DNA from: Affinundibacterium baiyunense
GTDB taxonomy: Bacteria > Pseudomonadota > Gammaproteobacteria > Burkholderiales > Burkholderiaceae_D
DNA length: 64,000 nt
NCBI RefSeq assembly: GCF_018139645.1
Contig: NZ_JAGSPM010000006.1
Coordinates: 62,001-126,000, forward strand
Direction of reading: 5' to 3'
Shown here: positions 10,794 through 19,170 of the stretch, one piece after another
Layout: each line of letters starts with the position of its first letter
Position numbering within the stretch: position 1 is the first letter of the stretch
The notes under the pieces: generated by a model
Told to the model about the DNA's origin: nothing
What the model saw: the letters and a program-made list of their open reading frames with translations, nothing else
Databases searched by the model: none
Made by a program: the position numbers and the translations under genes

Positions 10794-11297
10794 ATGATAG
10801 ATCTCGGATTGACCAAGCTCGCCTTGATTGGGGCTGTAGCTTTGATAGTAATTGGCCCCAAAGAATTGCCTAAAGTGGCGCGCATGGCGGGTACCTTATT
10901 TGGTCGTGCGCAACGCTATATCAGTCAGGTCAAATCCGAAGTGAGTCGTGAAATCGAAATGGAAGAGTTGCGCAAAATGCAGAAAGAAGTTGAATCTGCG
11001 GCGCAAAATTTCGAGCAAGATATTCATAAGGAATTTTCTGAAGCCCAGCAAGAGTTGAATGAATTAGTGCAGCCATCTGCAAATTCTATTTACGCTGGTG
11101 ATGATACTTATGCGTCTCCCTCAGATGAAGCGATGATTGAAAAGGCGAAGAATTTTCGTCGCCGAAAAGTCGCTAAGACTTCTAACATTCCTCACTGGTA
11201 TAAGAGCCGACATGGCCATCGTAGTCAGGTCATTTCGGGTGCGGCGCGGATGGCAAAGCATCGTGTCAATCGCAGCCCTTCATCGAGTTTTTTCTAA
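10794..11297 (+). CDS. tatB: Sec-independent protein translocase TatB
   Basis: A 167-residue protein with the TatB N-terminus MIDLGLTKLALIGAVALIVIGPKELPKVARMAGTLFGRAQRYI: a short helix, the GPKELP hinge and an amphipathic helix. A long charged, partly coiled-coil region (about 50-110) and a basic C-terminus follow. TatB forms the twin-arginine receptor with TatC. It lies 26 bases after tatA and 31 before tatC. Confidence 0.95.
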   Translation: MIDLGLTKLALIGAVALIVIGPKELPKVARMAGTLFGRAQRYISQVKSEVSREIEMEELRKMQKEVESAAQNFEQDIHKEFSEAQQELNELVQPSANSIYAGDDTYASPSDEAMIEKAKNFRRRKVAKTSNIPHWYKSRHGHRSQVISGAARMAKHRVNRSPSSSFF

Positions 11298-11328
11298 ATG
11301 CTCTCAATTAATTATTTAAGGGCATGTC

Positions 11329-12096
11329 ATGAGTGATAATAATTTCTTAGGTATGCAAGATACCTTTATATCGCATCTGGTCGAATTAAGAGATCGATTA
11401 GTGAAGGCGTGTGCGGGTGTCGCCATTATTTGTGCAGCCTTGTTTGCTTGGCCGGGCCCTTCAGCGATTTATGATTTTCTGGCGCAGCCGATGATCGCAG
11501 CCTTACCAGCAGGTTCGAAGATGATCGCGACCGGCGTGATTTCGCCATTCTTGGTGCCGATGAAAGTGACTTTGTTATTGGCATTCTTGCTTGCTTTGCC
11601 TTGGGTGTTGTATCAAGCTTGGGCCTTTATCGCACCGGGCTTATACGCGCATGAAAAGCGTTTAATCGCACCATTGGTGATTTCTTCATCCGTGTTGTTT
11701 GCTGCTGGGGTGGCGTTTTGCTATTTCTTTGTTTTTGGTCGCGTATTTAAGTTTATTGCCGAATTTGCGCCGACCTCGATTACCGTTTCTCCCGATATCG
11801 AAAACTATCTCGATTTCATTATGTCGATGTGTTTGGCCTTTGGCTTGACCTTCGAAGTGCCGATCGTGGTGATCGTTTTGGTACGCACAGGGCTTCTGAC
11901 AGTAGAGAAACTAAAAGCGATACGCTCGTATGTGATTGTCGGTGCATTTATCATTGCAGCAATCGTGACACCACCAGACGTTGTTAGCCAACTGGCGTTG
12001 GCAATTCCTATGTGGATGCTGTTTGAATTAGGCTTATTTGTTGCGCCGATTTTTGTGAAAGCGACGCAAGCACCCGAATCTTCATCTGATAGTTAA
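11329..12096 (+). CDS. tatC: Sec-independent protein translocase TatC
   Basis: A 255-residue polytopic protein with six predicted membrane helices. It is the core twin-arginine signal receptor. The cytoplasmic N-terminus TFISHLVELRDRLVKA, the first periplasmic loop with KMIATGVISPFLVPMKVTLL, and FIAPGLYAHEKRLIAPL are conserved signature regions. Glu, Pro and FEVPIVVIVLV at helix 4 are also present. It ends the tatABC operon; the convergent DUF2461 gene begins only 6 bases beyond. Confidence 0.97.
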   Translation: MSDNNFLGMQDTFISHLVELRDRLVKACAGVAIICAALFAWPGPSAIYDFLAQPMIAALPAGSKMIATGVISPFLVPMKVTLLLAFLLALPWVLYQAWAFIAPGLYAHEKRLIAPLVISSSVLFAAGVAFCYFFVFGRVFKFIAEFAPTSITVSPDIENYLDFIMSMCLAFGLTFEVPIVVIVLVRTGLLTVEKLKAIRSYVIVGAFIIAAIVTPPDVVSQLALAIPMWMLFELGLFVAPIFVKATQAPESSSDS

Positions 12097-12102
12097 GTTG
12101 CA

Positions 12103-12780
12103 CTAGCTAAATTTTGCAGCCCTTAACCAAGTGACTAGTGGGAGTGCTGTTTTAAATCCGCTTAATAATTTTTTGTGTACGTCTTCGTACAGCATGCCCT
12201 CTAAAGGAATTTCGGTCCATACCATCATGCTCTTGAGTTTTAGATACTCGATTAAAGCATGCTCAGGATCGAAACCTTTAGGTGGTCGTATCAATTTCCC
12301 TTCTTCTTGCAACTCACCAAAGCAGTCTTTCATCGCTTTATTTTTGATCAGTTTTTTGAATCCAGTCTCATCTTCGAGGATATGTTGACGAATATTCTTT
12401 AAGCGATCTGACGGTGGCATATATTCGCCTACTGCAAACAACAAACGATTGTCTTGGCTGATCTGAAAATAGTAGGCGGGACCGCCACCTTCACTGGGTT
12501 TCTTGCGACCACTCGGTAAAATCGACGCGGAGAAATAAGTTTTATACGGTGATTTATCTTTGCCAAAGCGCACATCGCGATTGATCCGAAATAGGGCTTT
12601 CTTAGGATCACATTGCGCGATCGCGGGATCGAATTTGCTTAGCTCTTGGATTAGTCGTGTCACCATTTGTAAAAATTCCGCACGCAAAATATCGTAGCGC
12701 GGTTTATTCATAACAAACCAAGCACGGTTGTTATTCTCTGATAATTCAAACAGAAATCGACTGAGTTCGGCGACGTGCAT
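12103..12780 (-). CDS. DUF2461 (TIGR02453) family protein
   Basis: A 225-residue soluble protein. The family pattern is recognisable: FLFELSENNNRAWFVMNKPRYDILRAEF at the N-terminus, then FRINRDVRFGKDKSPYKTYFSASI, AYYFQISQDNRLLFAVGEYMP, and LKSMMVWTEIPLEGM. The biochemical function of this widespread family is not established. It starts 5 bases after the htrA stop, so the two are very probably one operon. Confidence 0.85.
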   Translation of the reverse strand: MHVAELSRFLFELSENNNRAWFVMNKPRYDILRAEFLQMVTRLIQELSKFDPAIAQCDPKKALFRINRDVRFGKDKSPYKTYFSASILPSGRKKPSEGGGPAYYFQISQDNRLLFAVGEYMPPSDRLKNIRQHILEDETGFKKLIKNKAMKDCFGELQEEGKLIRPPKGFDPEHALIEYLKLKSMMVWTEIPLEGMLYEDVHKKLLSGFKTALPLVTWLRAAKFS

Positions 12781-12785
12781 GGTGA

Positions 12786-13952
12786 TTAATCTTCCGGTTT
12801 AAATGGTGGACGTTTGCCGACCACGATATCTAATTGCATTTCGTTTGATTGTCGTACCAGCGTCAACTTGGCTTTAGAATTTGGCTTAAGTTGTGCGATT
12901 TGATTCATCATTTCACGACTATTGGAGAACGCTTTGCCGTCAATCGCAATACAAATATCACCAGGTTTAACGCCAGCTTGGTCTGCCGGGCCACCTCGCA
13001 CCACTGCGGCAACAATAGAGCCTTTGGTTTGTTTGATGTTGAAGCTCTCCGCCATCTCTTCTGTAATATCTTCAGGGCTAATGCCGAGATAGCCACGAAC
13101 AACTTGACCATCTGTAATGATCGCTTCCATCACCATTTTGATGGTTGAAACTGGAATAGCAAAACCGATTCCTAACGAACCACCGTTTTGTGAGTAAATC
13201 GCGGAATTGATGCCGAGTAAATTGCCGTTCGCATCCACCAAAGCACCGCCTGAGTTACCGGGATTGACCGCCGCATCAGTTTGAATAAAATTTTCATAGG
13301 TGTTGATGCCAACGCTATTGCGGCCAAGTGCAGAAATAATTCCCATCGTAACCGTTTGACCAACGCCAAATGGATTGCCGATTGCGAGGACCACATCGCC
13401 AACGTTTGCTTCTTCTGAATGACCAAGCGTGATAGTTGGCAAATCCTTTAAGTCAATCTGCAAAACCGCTAGATCGGTGTCTGGATCAGTGCCAATCACT
13501 TTAGCAGTAGCTTGTCGGCCATCCGCTAAGGCAACTTCGATCGCGCCTGCACCTTGGATGACATGATTATTCGTCAGAATATGACCTTGTGGACTCATGA
13601 TGACGCCAGAACCGCTACTCGATGGGCGTTCCGCTTTAGGTTTGGCTTGCTCGCCAAAAAAGCGTTTGAAAAACGGATCATTCAAAAGAGGATTGTTATT
13701 ACCTGAGCTACGTGTCGCACTGATATTCACCACCGAAGGCATCGCGCGCTTAGCTGCAAGATGATAGGTGCCAGGTGCATTGTTCTTATTGCTTGGTGCT
13801 TCTTTTAGTGTGGCCGACGAAGTCAAACTCACATTCTTATTAATTACCAAGCCTTGCTGCACCCAATTGGGCTTTAAGCTGGTTACAATAAACCACAGTG
13901 CCAAGCCGACAGTAACGGTTTGCGCAAATAACAGCCATAAACGACGCATCAT
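12786..13952 (-). CDS. Membrane-anchored HtrA-family serine protease (DegS/AlgW-like, one PDZ)
   Basis: A 388-residue S1C protease. An N-terminal helix (RRLWLLFAQTVTVGLALWFIV) anchors it in the inner membrane. The catalytic triad is His130 (LTNNHVI), Asp160 (DTDLAVL) and Ser234 (GNSGGAL). A single PDZ domain spans about 285-380 (GYLGISPEDI, GGPADQAGVKPGDICIAIDG). One PDZ plus an anchor resembles DegS/AlgW, which cut anti-sigma factors after envelope stress, rather than the two-PDZ DegP. No rpoE or rseA homologue is in the window. Two ATGs (13952, 13949) are possible and neither has a purine-rich site upstream. The start is only 9 bases from the divergent nif3 start. Confidence 0.93.
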   Translation of the reverse strand: MMRRLWLLFAQTVTVGLALWFIVTSLKPNWVQQGLVINKNVSLTSSATLKEAPSNKNNAPGTYHLAAKRAMPSVVNISATRSSGNNNPLLNDPFFKRFFGEQAKPKAERPSSSGSGVIMSPQGHILTNNHVIQGAGAIEVALADGRQATAKVIGTDPDTDLAVLQIDLKDLPTITLGHSEEANVGDVVLAIGNPFGVGQTVTMGIISALGRNSVGINTYENFIQTDAAVNPGNSGGALVDANGNLLGINSAIYSQNGGSLGIGFAIPVSTIKMVMEAIITDGQVVRGYLGISPEDITEEMAESFNIKQTKGSIVAAVVRGGPADQAGVKPGDICIAIDGKAFSNSREMMNQIAQLKPNSKAKLTLVRQSNEMQLDIVVGKRPPFKPED

Positions 13953-13961
13953 GAGGAGTAT

Positions 13962-14729
13962 ATGTTAGGAAAATCAATCGATAGGAATATGCTGACGCAA
14001 TTTTTGGCGAACGAATTGCAAGTCGCACGTTTTCGTGATTATTGCCCAAATGGGCTTCAGGTGGAAGGGCGAAAAGAAATTAAGAAGATCATTACTGGTG
14101 TCACAGCTTGTCAGGCGCTCTTAGACGAAGCGGTTCGGCTTGAAGCGGATGCCATTTTGGTGCATCACGGATATTTTTGGAAAGGCGAGGATATGCGTGT
14201 AGTAGGACAGAAATATCAGCGTCTCAAAACCTTAATAGAACACGAAATGTCACTGTTTGCCTATCATCTTCCTTTAGATTCGCATCCTAGTTTAGGCAAT
14301 AATGCACAATTGGCGCAGCTTTTTGGGTTTGAAGTGACGGGGCGATTTGGTGAGGATGATATAGCTTGGCTTGGAAAATCAATGGATGCTGGGATTTCTC
14401 AAGTTGGACAATTGGCAGCGCATATTTCTTCGAAATTAGGACGCGAAGCCTTAGTGATCGGTGATGCAGAACAAGCGGTGGGTACGATTGCTTGGTGCTC
14501 GGGTGCTGCACAGAATATGCTGGCCGTGGCGATCGACGCAGGTGCAAACGTTTATATTAGCGGTGAAATTTCTGAATCGACCGTGCATTTGGCCAGAGAG
14601 GCTGGTGTTAGCTATTTGGCTTGTGGTCATCACGCCAGCGAGCGTTATGGTGTTCAAGCCTTAGGGGAGATGATCGCGCGGGAATTTGGCATTCAACATC
14701 AGTTTGTTGACATCGCTAATCCAGTTTAA
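13962..14729 (+). CDS. Nif3-like dinuclear metal centre protein
   Basis: A 255-residue protein of the NIF3/YbgI (GTP cyclohydrolase I type 2-like) family. Metal ligands appear in the N-terminal half (ILVHHGYFW and FAYHLPLDSHPSLGNNAQLAQ) and near the C-terminus (LACGHHASERYGVQALGE). YCPNGLQVEGRKEIKKIITGV is the usual N-terminal signature. The first ATG at 13962 has GAGGAG only 3 bases upstream; a second in-frame ATG at 13989 is also possible. Such proteins form toroidal hexamers with a bimetal site, but the in vivo reaction is unclear. The htrA-nif3-petA neighbourhood is common in betaproteobacteria. Confidence 0.92.
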   Translation: MLGKSIDRNMLTQFLANELQVARFRDYCPNGLQVEGRKEIKKIITGVTACQALLDEAVRLEADAILVHHGYFWKGEDMRVVGQKYQRLKTLIEHEMSLFAYHLPLDSHPSLGNNAQLAQLFGFEVTGRFGEDDIAWLGKSMDAGISQVGQLAAHISSKLGREALVIGDAEQAVGTIAWCSGAAQNMLAVAIDAGANVYISGEISESTVHLAREAGVSYLACGHHASERYGVQALGEMIAREFGIQHQFVDIANPV

Positions 14730-14734
14730 TTGTG

Positions 14735-14765
14735 AAAATGCCACCAAGATTGGTGGCATTTTTTG
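14735..14765. terminator. Intrinsic terminator between nif3 and mscL (bidirectional)
   Basis: A perfect 12-bp stem (AAAATGCCACCA with TGGTGGCATTTT) with a 4-base loop AGAT. It has T-rich sequence on the + side and A-rich sequence on the other, so it can serve both convergent genes. Confidence 0.85.
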
Positions 14766-14783
14766 AGAACCTCATTCTGTAAA

Positions 14784-15215
14784 TTATTTTTTCAATGCAT
14801 CGCGAATTTCGCGCAACAACATCACATCTTCAGGCGTTGGTGGTGGTGCTGCAGGTGCTGCTGCGGCATCAGCTGCATCTTTCTTTTTCATTAGATTTAC
14901 CAAGCGTACCATTTGGAAAATAATAAACGCTAAGATAATGAAATTTAAAGATATCGTTAAGAAATTACCATAAGCGAGCACCGCACCTGCTTTTTTTGCC
15001 TCAGCTAAAGTTAGATCCGCCGCTTGGCCATTTAATGGTAAGTAGTAATTAGCGAAATCTAAGCCGCCAAAAATTTTTCCCACAACCGGCATTACGATGT
15101 CGCCAACTAATGAATCGACAATCTTACCGAATGCGGCACCAATAATAACGCCCACAGCTAAGTCAATCACATTACCTTGTGCCGCAAAGCTCTTAAATTC
15201 TTGCATCATGCCCAT
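14784..15215 (-). CDS. mscL: Large-conductance mechanosensitive channel
   Basis: A 143-residue MscL. The N-terminal amphipathic helix and first membrane helix are [43 protein letters not shown], with the highly conserved [19 protein letters not shown] gate-forming helix. The second helix is [23 protein letters not shown]. The C-terminal bundle ends [14 protein letters not shown] and is preceded by an Ala/Pro-rich linker longer than in E. coli MscL. The channel opens on membrane tension and protects cells from hypo-osmotic lysis. Confidence 0.97.
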   Translation of the reverse strand: MGMMQEFKSFAAQGNVIDLAVGVIIGAAFGKIVDSLVGDIVMPVVGKIFGGLDFANYYLPLNGQAADLTLAEAKKAGAVLAYGNFLTISLNFIILAFIIFQMVRLVNLMKKKDAADAAAAPAAPPPTPEDVMLLREIRDALKK

Positions 15216-15570
15216 AAAAATTCCCCTAACTAGTTTTAGATTTATCTAATTCAAATGTGAAGTATTTGCTCTAAGAATATGGCAAAACAGCAATATGATA
15301 ATCCGCAAAAGCGCTTTCGACTTGAATAATATTGTCAATTCTTGTGAATCGCGCATCGTTTTGTTGTAATTCTCCGTTCATGCCGCCACGGTTCGCTTAT
15401 TTTTTCATAGAAAATTTGTAGCATGTGGGTCATTTAGGTGCAAAAACAAGCTAAATCGGTCTGTAAAGCATCTTTTTCTTTAATTCACCTTCCGGCTCCT
15501 TTATAATTTAAGGTTGTAAGAAGTGGGGTTGTGCTTCGTCAAGTTTGATTTTTGATAGATTGGGGTTTGT
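15216..15570. other. Intergenic region between mscL and petA (divergent promoters)
   Basis: A 355-base AT-rich spacer with no convincing ORF. It must hold the divergent promoters of mscL (-) and the pet operon (+). A TATAAT at 15502-15507 lies about 65 bases before petA and is the best -10 candidate, but the matching -35 is poor. I see no clear operator. Confidence 0.4.
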
Positions 15571-16185
15571 ATGAGTATCGAAAAGCAGGTCGATCCAAGT
15601 CGTCGCGGCTTACTCGTTGCTACCTGTGTTGCAGGTGGAGCAGTGGGTGTCAGTACGGCGGTGTCACTAGTGAGTACTTTTCAGCCATCCGAGCGCGCAA
15701 AAGCGGCGGGTGCACCGGTTGAAGTGGATATCTCCACATTAAAACCAGGTGAAATGACGACAACAGAATGGCGTGGTAAGCCAGTGTGGATTTTAAAGCG
15801 CACGCCAGAGATGATGGAAAGTCTCAAAAAAACAGAGGCAAAAGTAGCAGATCCAAAGTCTGAAAAGCCTTATACGATGGATATGCCAGCGTATTGCGAC
15901 AAACAAACACGTTCTCGTAAAGAACATAGTGATATTTTGGTGACAGTTGGTATTTGCTCCCATTTGGGTTGCTCACCAATCTCCAAATTCACGCCAGGCG
16001 CACAGCCATCGTTGCCAGATGATTGGGATGGTGGATTTATCTGCCCATGTCACGGTTCTACATTTGATTTGGCTGGTCGCGTTTATAAAAACAAACCTGC
16101 ACCGCAAAATCTAGACGTGCCACCGCATATGTTTTTATCAGATACCAAAATCATCATCGGTAAAGATGAGAAAGGCGAGGCTTAA
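15571..16185 (+). CDS. petA: Ubiquinol-cytochrome c reductase, Rieske iron-sulfur subunit
   Basis: A 204-residue Rieske protein of the bc1 complex. The N-terminus PSRRGLLVATCVAGGAVGVSTAVSLVSTF is a twin-arginine signal anchor that stays as the membrane helix. The 2Fe-2S ligands are in CSHLGC and CPCHGS. The cluster head domain is on the periplasmic side, where it shuttles electrons from quinol to cytochrome c1. It is the first gene of petABC. Its Tat dependence links it to the tatABC operon 3 kb upstream. Confidence 0.97.
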   Translation: MSIEKQVDPSRRGLLVATCVAGGAVGVSTAVSLVSTFQPSERAKAAGAPVEVDISTLKPGEMTTTEWRGKPVWILKRTPEMMESLKKTEAKVADPKSEKPYTMDMPAYCDKQTRSRKEHSDILVTVGICSHLGCSPISKFTPGAQPSLPDDWDGGFICPCHGSTFDLAGRVYKNKPAPQNLDVPPHMFLSDTKIIIGKDEKGEA

Positions 16186-16187
16186 TC

Positions 16188-17597
16188 ATGGCATTTGTTG
16201 AGAAAAAACTTCCTGACGATGCGCCTATCGCAGCGAAAGCATTAAATTGGGTTGACTCTCGTTTTCCACTGACTAAATTGTGGAACGATCAATGGGGTCA
16301 ATACTACGCGCCAAAAAACTTTAACTTCTGGTACATCTTCGGCTCCTTAGCGATGCTGGTTTTGGTTATTCAGATTGTGACTGGTATTTTCTTGGTGATG
16401 CATTACAAACCAGATGCGAATTTAGCCTTTGCTTCTGTTGAGTACATCATGCGTGAAGTTCCATCAGGTTGGTTGGTGCGATACATGCACTCCACTGGTG
16501 CTTCTGCGTTCTTCATCATTGTGTATTTGCACATGACTCGCGCTTTATTGTACGGTTCATACCGCAAACCACGTGAGTTGATTTGGTTGTTTGGTTTCGC
16601 TATTTTCTTGTGCTTGATGGCCGAAGCGTTCTTCGGTTACCTCTTGCCTTGGGGACAAATGTCGTACTGGGGTGCACAGGTTATCGTGAACTTGTTTGGT
16701 GCGATTCCTTTCATCGGCCCAGATTTGTCATTGTGGATTCGTGGTGATTACGTTGTTTCTGATGCGACATTAAATCGCTTCTTTGCATTCCACGTTATCG
16801 CTATTCCATTGGTATTGTTAGGCTTGGTAGTCGCGCATTTGATCGCTTTGCATGAAGTTGGTTCTAACAACCCAGACGGTATTGAAATCAAAGAAAACTT
16901 AGATGCAGATGGTCATCCAGTTGATGGCGTGCCTTCTCATCCTTACTACACTTTCCATGATATTTTTGGTGTGACTGTGTTCTTGACGATCTTTACAGCA
17001 GTGGTGTTCTTTGCTCCAGAAATGGGCGGATACTTCTTGGAATACAATAACTTTATTCCAGCTGACTCATTAAAAACGCCTCCACATATTGCACCAACAT
17101 GGTACTTCACACCGTTCTACTCCATCTTGCGTGCAACTACTTCTGAGTTCTTGTATGTGATTCAAGCTGGTGTTGCTGCTTATGTTGCGTTGATTTGGTT
17201 GAAGTCTTCTTTGGGCTTTATGACTAAGGCCGCAATTGCAGTGATCGCATTGTTGGCAATTATCGGCATGATGCCTTTCGGTCTAGATGCAAAATTCTGG
17301 GGCGTTGTATTGTTTGGCGGTTCTGTTGTGATCTTGGCGTTCTTGCCTTGGTTAGATGTATCTCCAGTGAAGTCAATTCGTTATCGTCCTGATTGGCATA
17401 AATACGTGTACATCGTGTTTGGTATCGCATTTATCGTGCTGGGTTACCTTGGTGTACAAGCGCCATCCCCAATGGGTGAGCGTGTGTCACAAGTTTGCGC
17501 GCTGATCTACTTTGGTTTCTTCTTGTTGATGCCTTGGTGGAGCGGTATGGGTACATTTAAGATTGTGCCAAAACGCGTAACTTTTGCTGCGCATTGA
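16188..17597 (+). CDS. petB: Ubiquinol-cytochrome c reductase, cytochrome b subunit
   Basis: A 469-residue polytopic cytochrome b. The paired haem-ligand histidines are in RYMHSTGASAFFIIVYLHMTR and in FFAFHVIAIPLVLLGLVVAHLIALHEVGSNNP. The Qo-site motif PEW appears as the related FAPEMGG/ PTWYFTPFY region, and GYLLPWGQMSYWGAQVI is the classic Qi/Qo segment. It is longer than mitochondrial cytochrome b because of extra C-terminal helices, usual in betaproteobacteria. It starts 2 bases after petA. Confidence 0.97.
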   Translation: MAFVEKKLPDDAPIAAKALNWVDSRFPLTKLWNDQWGQYYAPKNFNFWYIFGSLAMLVLVIQIVTGIFLVMHYKPDANLAFASVEYIMREVPSGWLVRYMHSTGASAFFIIVYLHMTRALLYGSYRKPRELIWLFGFAIFLCLMAEAFFGYLLPWGQMSYWGAQVIVNLFGAIPFIGPDLSLWIRGDYVVSDATLNRFFAFHVIAIPLVLLGLVVAHLIALHEVGSNNPDGIEIKENLDADGHPVDGVPSHPYYTFHDIFGVTVFLTIFTAVVFFAPEMGGYFLEYNNFIPADSLKTPPHIAPTWYFTPFYSILRATTSEFLYVIQAGVAAYVALIWLKSSLGFMTKAAIAVIALLAIIGMMPFGLDAKFWGVVLFGGSVVILAFLPWLDVSPVKSIRYRPDWHKYVYIVFGIAFIVLGYLGVQAPSPMGERVSQVCALIYFGFFLLMPWWSGMGTFKIVPKRVTFAAH

Positions 17598-17622
17598 TCA
17601 GATTAAGCGAGGAAAAATTAGC

Positions 17623-18387
17623 ATGAAATTACTTAAAAAACTGATCTTAAGCTTGGCATTTGCTCCAGCCTTAGCGCTGGCTAGCGGTGGAAGCTTCCCA
17701 TTGGATCGCGCTCCAGAACGTACGAACGACTTATCTGCATTGCAAAATGGTGCGAAATTGTTTGTGAACTACTGCTTGAATTGCCACTCTGCTGTATCCA
17801 TGCGTTACAACCGTTTGCGCGATATTGGTTTGTCGGATGATCAAATCAAGAGCAATTTATTATTCACCGGAGAAAAAATTGGTGAATTGATGAAAACAAG
17901 CTTGAGCGCAAAAGATGCGAAAGAATGGTTCGGCGCTGTTCCGCCAGATTTGTCAGTTATCGCTCGCGCTAAAGCATCTGGCGCTGGTACTGGCGCAGAC
18001 TGGTTGTACACCTATTTACGTACTTACTACAAAGACGAAAGTCGTCCAACTGGTTGGAATAATATGTTGTTCCCAAATGTTGGTATGCCACATGCATTGT
18101 GGGAGTTGCAAGGTGTACGCGGTGCTAAATTCGAAGAAGTTAAAGATGCACATGATCCATCCAAAATGGAACACAAGTTTGTCGGCTTCGAGACTTTAAC
18201 GCCAGGAAAAATGACTGCAGTCGAGTACGACAATGCTGTCGGTGACTTGGTTGCTTACTTGCAGTGGATGGGTGAACCAGCACAAAATGATCGTAAGCGT
18301 TTAGGCGTTTGGGTTGTTTTGTTTATGGCCTTGCTCGCAACATTGGCATGGCGTTTGAATGCCTCTTACTGGAAAGAAGTGAAGTAA
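17623..18387 (+). CDS. petC: Ubiquinol-cytochrome c reductase, cytochrome c1 subunit
   Basis: A 254-residue precursor. A Sec signal (MKLLKKLILSLAFAPALALASG) is followed by the haem site NYCLNCHSAV (CxxCH) and MRYNRLRDIGLSDDQI. Near the end is the axial-Met region, then a C-terminal membrane helix (GVWVVLFMALLATLAWRLN). The ATG at 17623 was chosen over an upstream in-frame TTG because GCGAGGAAAA gives a good ribosome site and the signal peptide begins there. It receives electrons from the Rieske centre and passes them to soluble cytochrome c. Confidence 0.97.
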   Translation: MKLLKKLILSLAFAPALALASGGSFPLDRAPERTNDLSALQNGAKLFVNYCLNCHSAVSMRYNRLRDIGLSDDQIKSNLLFTGEKIGELMKTSLSAKDAKEWFGAVPPDLSVIARAKASGAGTGADWLYTYLRTYYKDESRPTGWNNMLFPNVGMPHALWELQGVRGAKFEEVKDAHDPSKMEHKFVGFETLTPGKMTAVEYDNAVGDLVAYLQWMGEPAQNDRKRLGVWVVLFMALLATLAWRLNASYWKEVK

Positions 18388-18395
18388 ATTAGTCG

Positions 18396-18468
18396 TCCGC
18401 TGAGAGATTCAGCGGATGTGTCATCCCAGGGTGAGGTCCGCTTTTTGCGCCTCGCCCTAATCGTTTTT
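18396..18468 (+). terminator. petC-sspA intergenic hairpins: stem-loop and terminator with possible alternative fold
   Basis: First hairpin: TCCGCTGA (18396-18403) with TCAGCGGA (18409-18416), an 8-bp perfect stem. Second hairpin: AGGGTGAGG (18428-18436) with CCTCGCCCT (18450-18458), 9 bp with one GU, followed by T5 at 18464-18468. A third pairing, AGCGGA (18411-18416) with TCCGCT (18437-18442), followed directly by T5, would compete with both. The region probably ends most petABC transcripts before sspA. The overlapping arms allow an attenuator-like switch. Confidence 0.55.
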
Positions 18469-18482
18469 AAGGAACTATAAAA

Positions 18483-19094
18483 ATGATGGTTCTCTACTCA
18501 GGTACAACCTGCCCATTTTCTCAACGTTGCCGTTTAGTCTTGTTTGAAAAAGGCATGGATTTTGAAATCCGTGACGTTGATTTGTTCAACAAACCAGAAG
18601 ATATCTCAACCATGAATCCTTACGGCCAAGTGCCGATTTTGGTAGAGCGTGAATTGGTATTGTACGAATCGAATATCATTAATGAGTATATCGACGAGCG
18701 TTTTCCTCACCCACAATTGATGCCCGCTGATCCATTGCAACGCGCTCGTGCGCGTTTGATGCTGTTTAATTTTGAAAAAGAATTATTCGTGCATGTGCAT
18801 ACTCTGGAAAATGAGAAAAACAATGCTTCTTCTAAAGTGTTGGATAAAGCGCGGGCAGAGATTCGTGATCGCTTGACACAGTTGGCGCCTTTGTTTGTGA
18901 AAAATAAATACATGTTGGGTGAAGAGTTCTCCATGTTAGACGTTGCGGTTGCACCGTTGTTGTGGCGTCTTGATCACTATGGCATCGACTTGTCCAAAAC
19001 AGCGGCACCATTGTTGAAATATGCAGAGCGCATTTTCTCGCGTCCTGCTTACATTGAAGCTTTGACACCGTCTGAAAAAGTAATGCGTCGTTAA
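18483..19094 (+). CDS. sspA: Stringent starvation protein A (GST-fold)
   Basis: A 203-residue glutathione-S-transferase-fold protein. The thioredoxin-like N-domain (MVLYSGTTCPFSQRCRLVLFEKGMDFEIRDVD, then NPYGQVPILVERELVLYESNIINEYIDERFPHPQLMP) and the all-helical C-domain ending SRPAYIEALTPSEKVMR match SspA. SspA binds RNA polymerase and alters transcription under starvation. It follows petC after a hairpin region and precedes sspB, a standard betaproteobacterial order. Confidence 0.95.
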   Translation: MMVLYSGTTCPFSQRCRLVLFEKGMDFEIRDVDLFNKPEDISTMNPYGQVPILVERELVLYESNIINEYIDERFPHPQLMPADPLQRARARLMLFNFEKELFVHVHTLENEKNNASSKVLDKARAEIRDRLTQLAPLFVKNKYMLGEEFSMLDVAVAPLLWRLDHYGIDLSKTAAPLLKYAERIFSRPAYIEALTPSEKVMRR

Positions 19095-19102
19095 TGAATT
19101 AG

Positions 19103-19141
19103 ACGACTAAGTGAGGCAAGTTCACACTTAGTCGTTTTTTT
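19103..19141 (+). terminator. Intrinsic terminator between sspA and sspB
   Basis: A perfect 11-bp stem (ACGACTAAGTG with CACTTAGTCGT), an 11-base loop and a run of seven T. It sits only 30 bases before sspB, so sspB expression depends on readthrough or on a promoter very close by. Confidence 0.8.
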
Positions 19142-19170
19142 CATGATTCTCAAGAAGGTATTTCAAGTCC

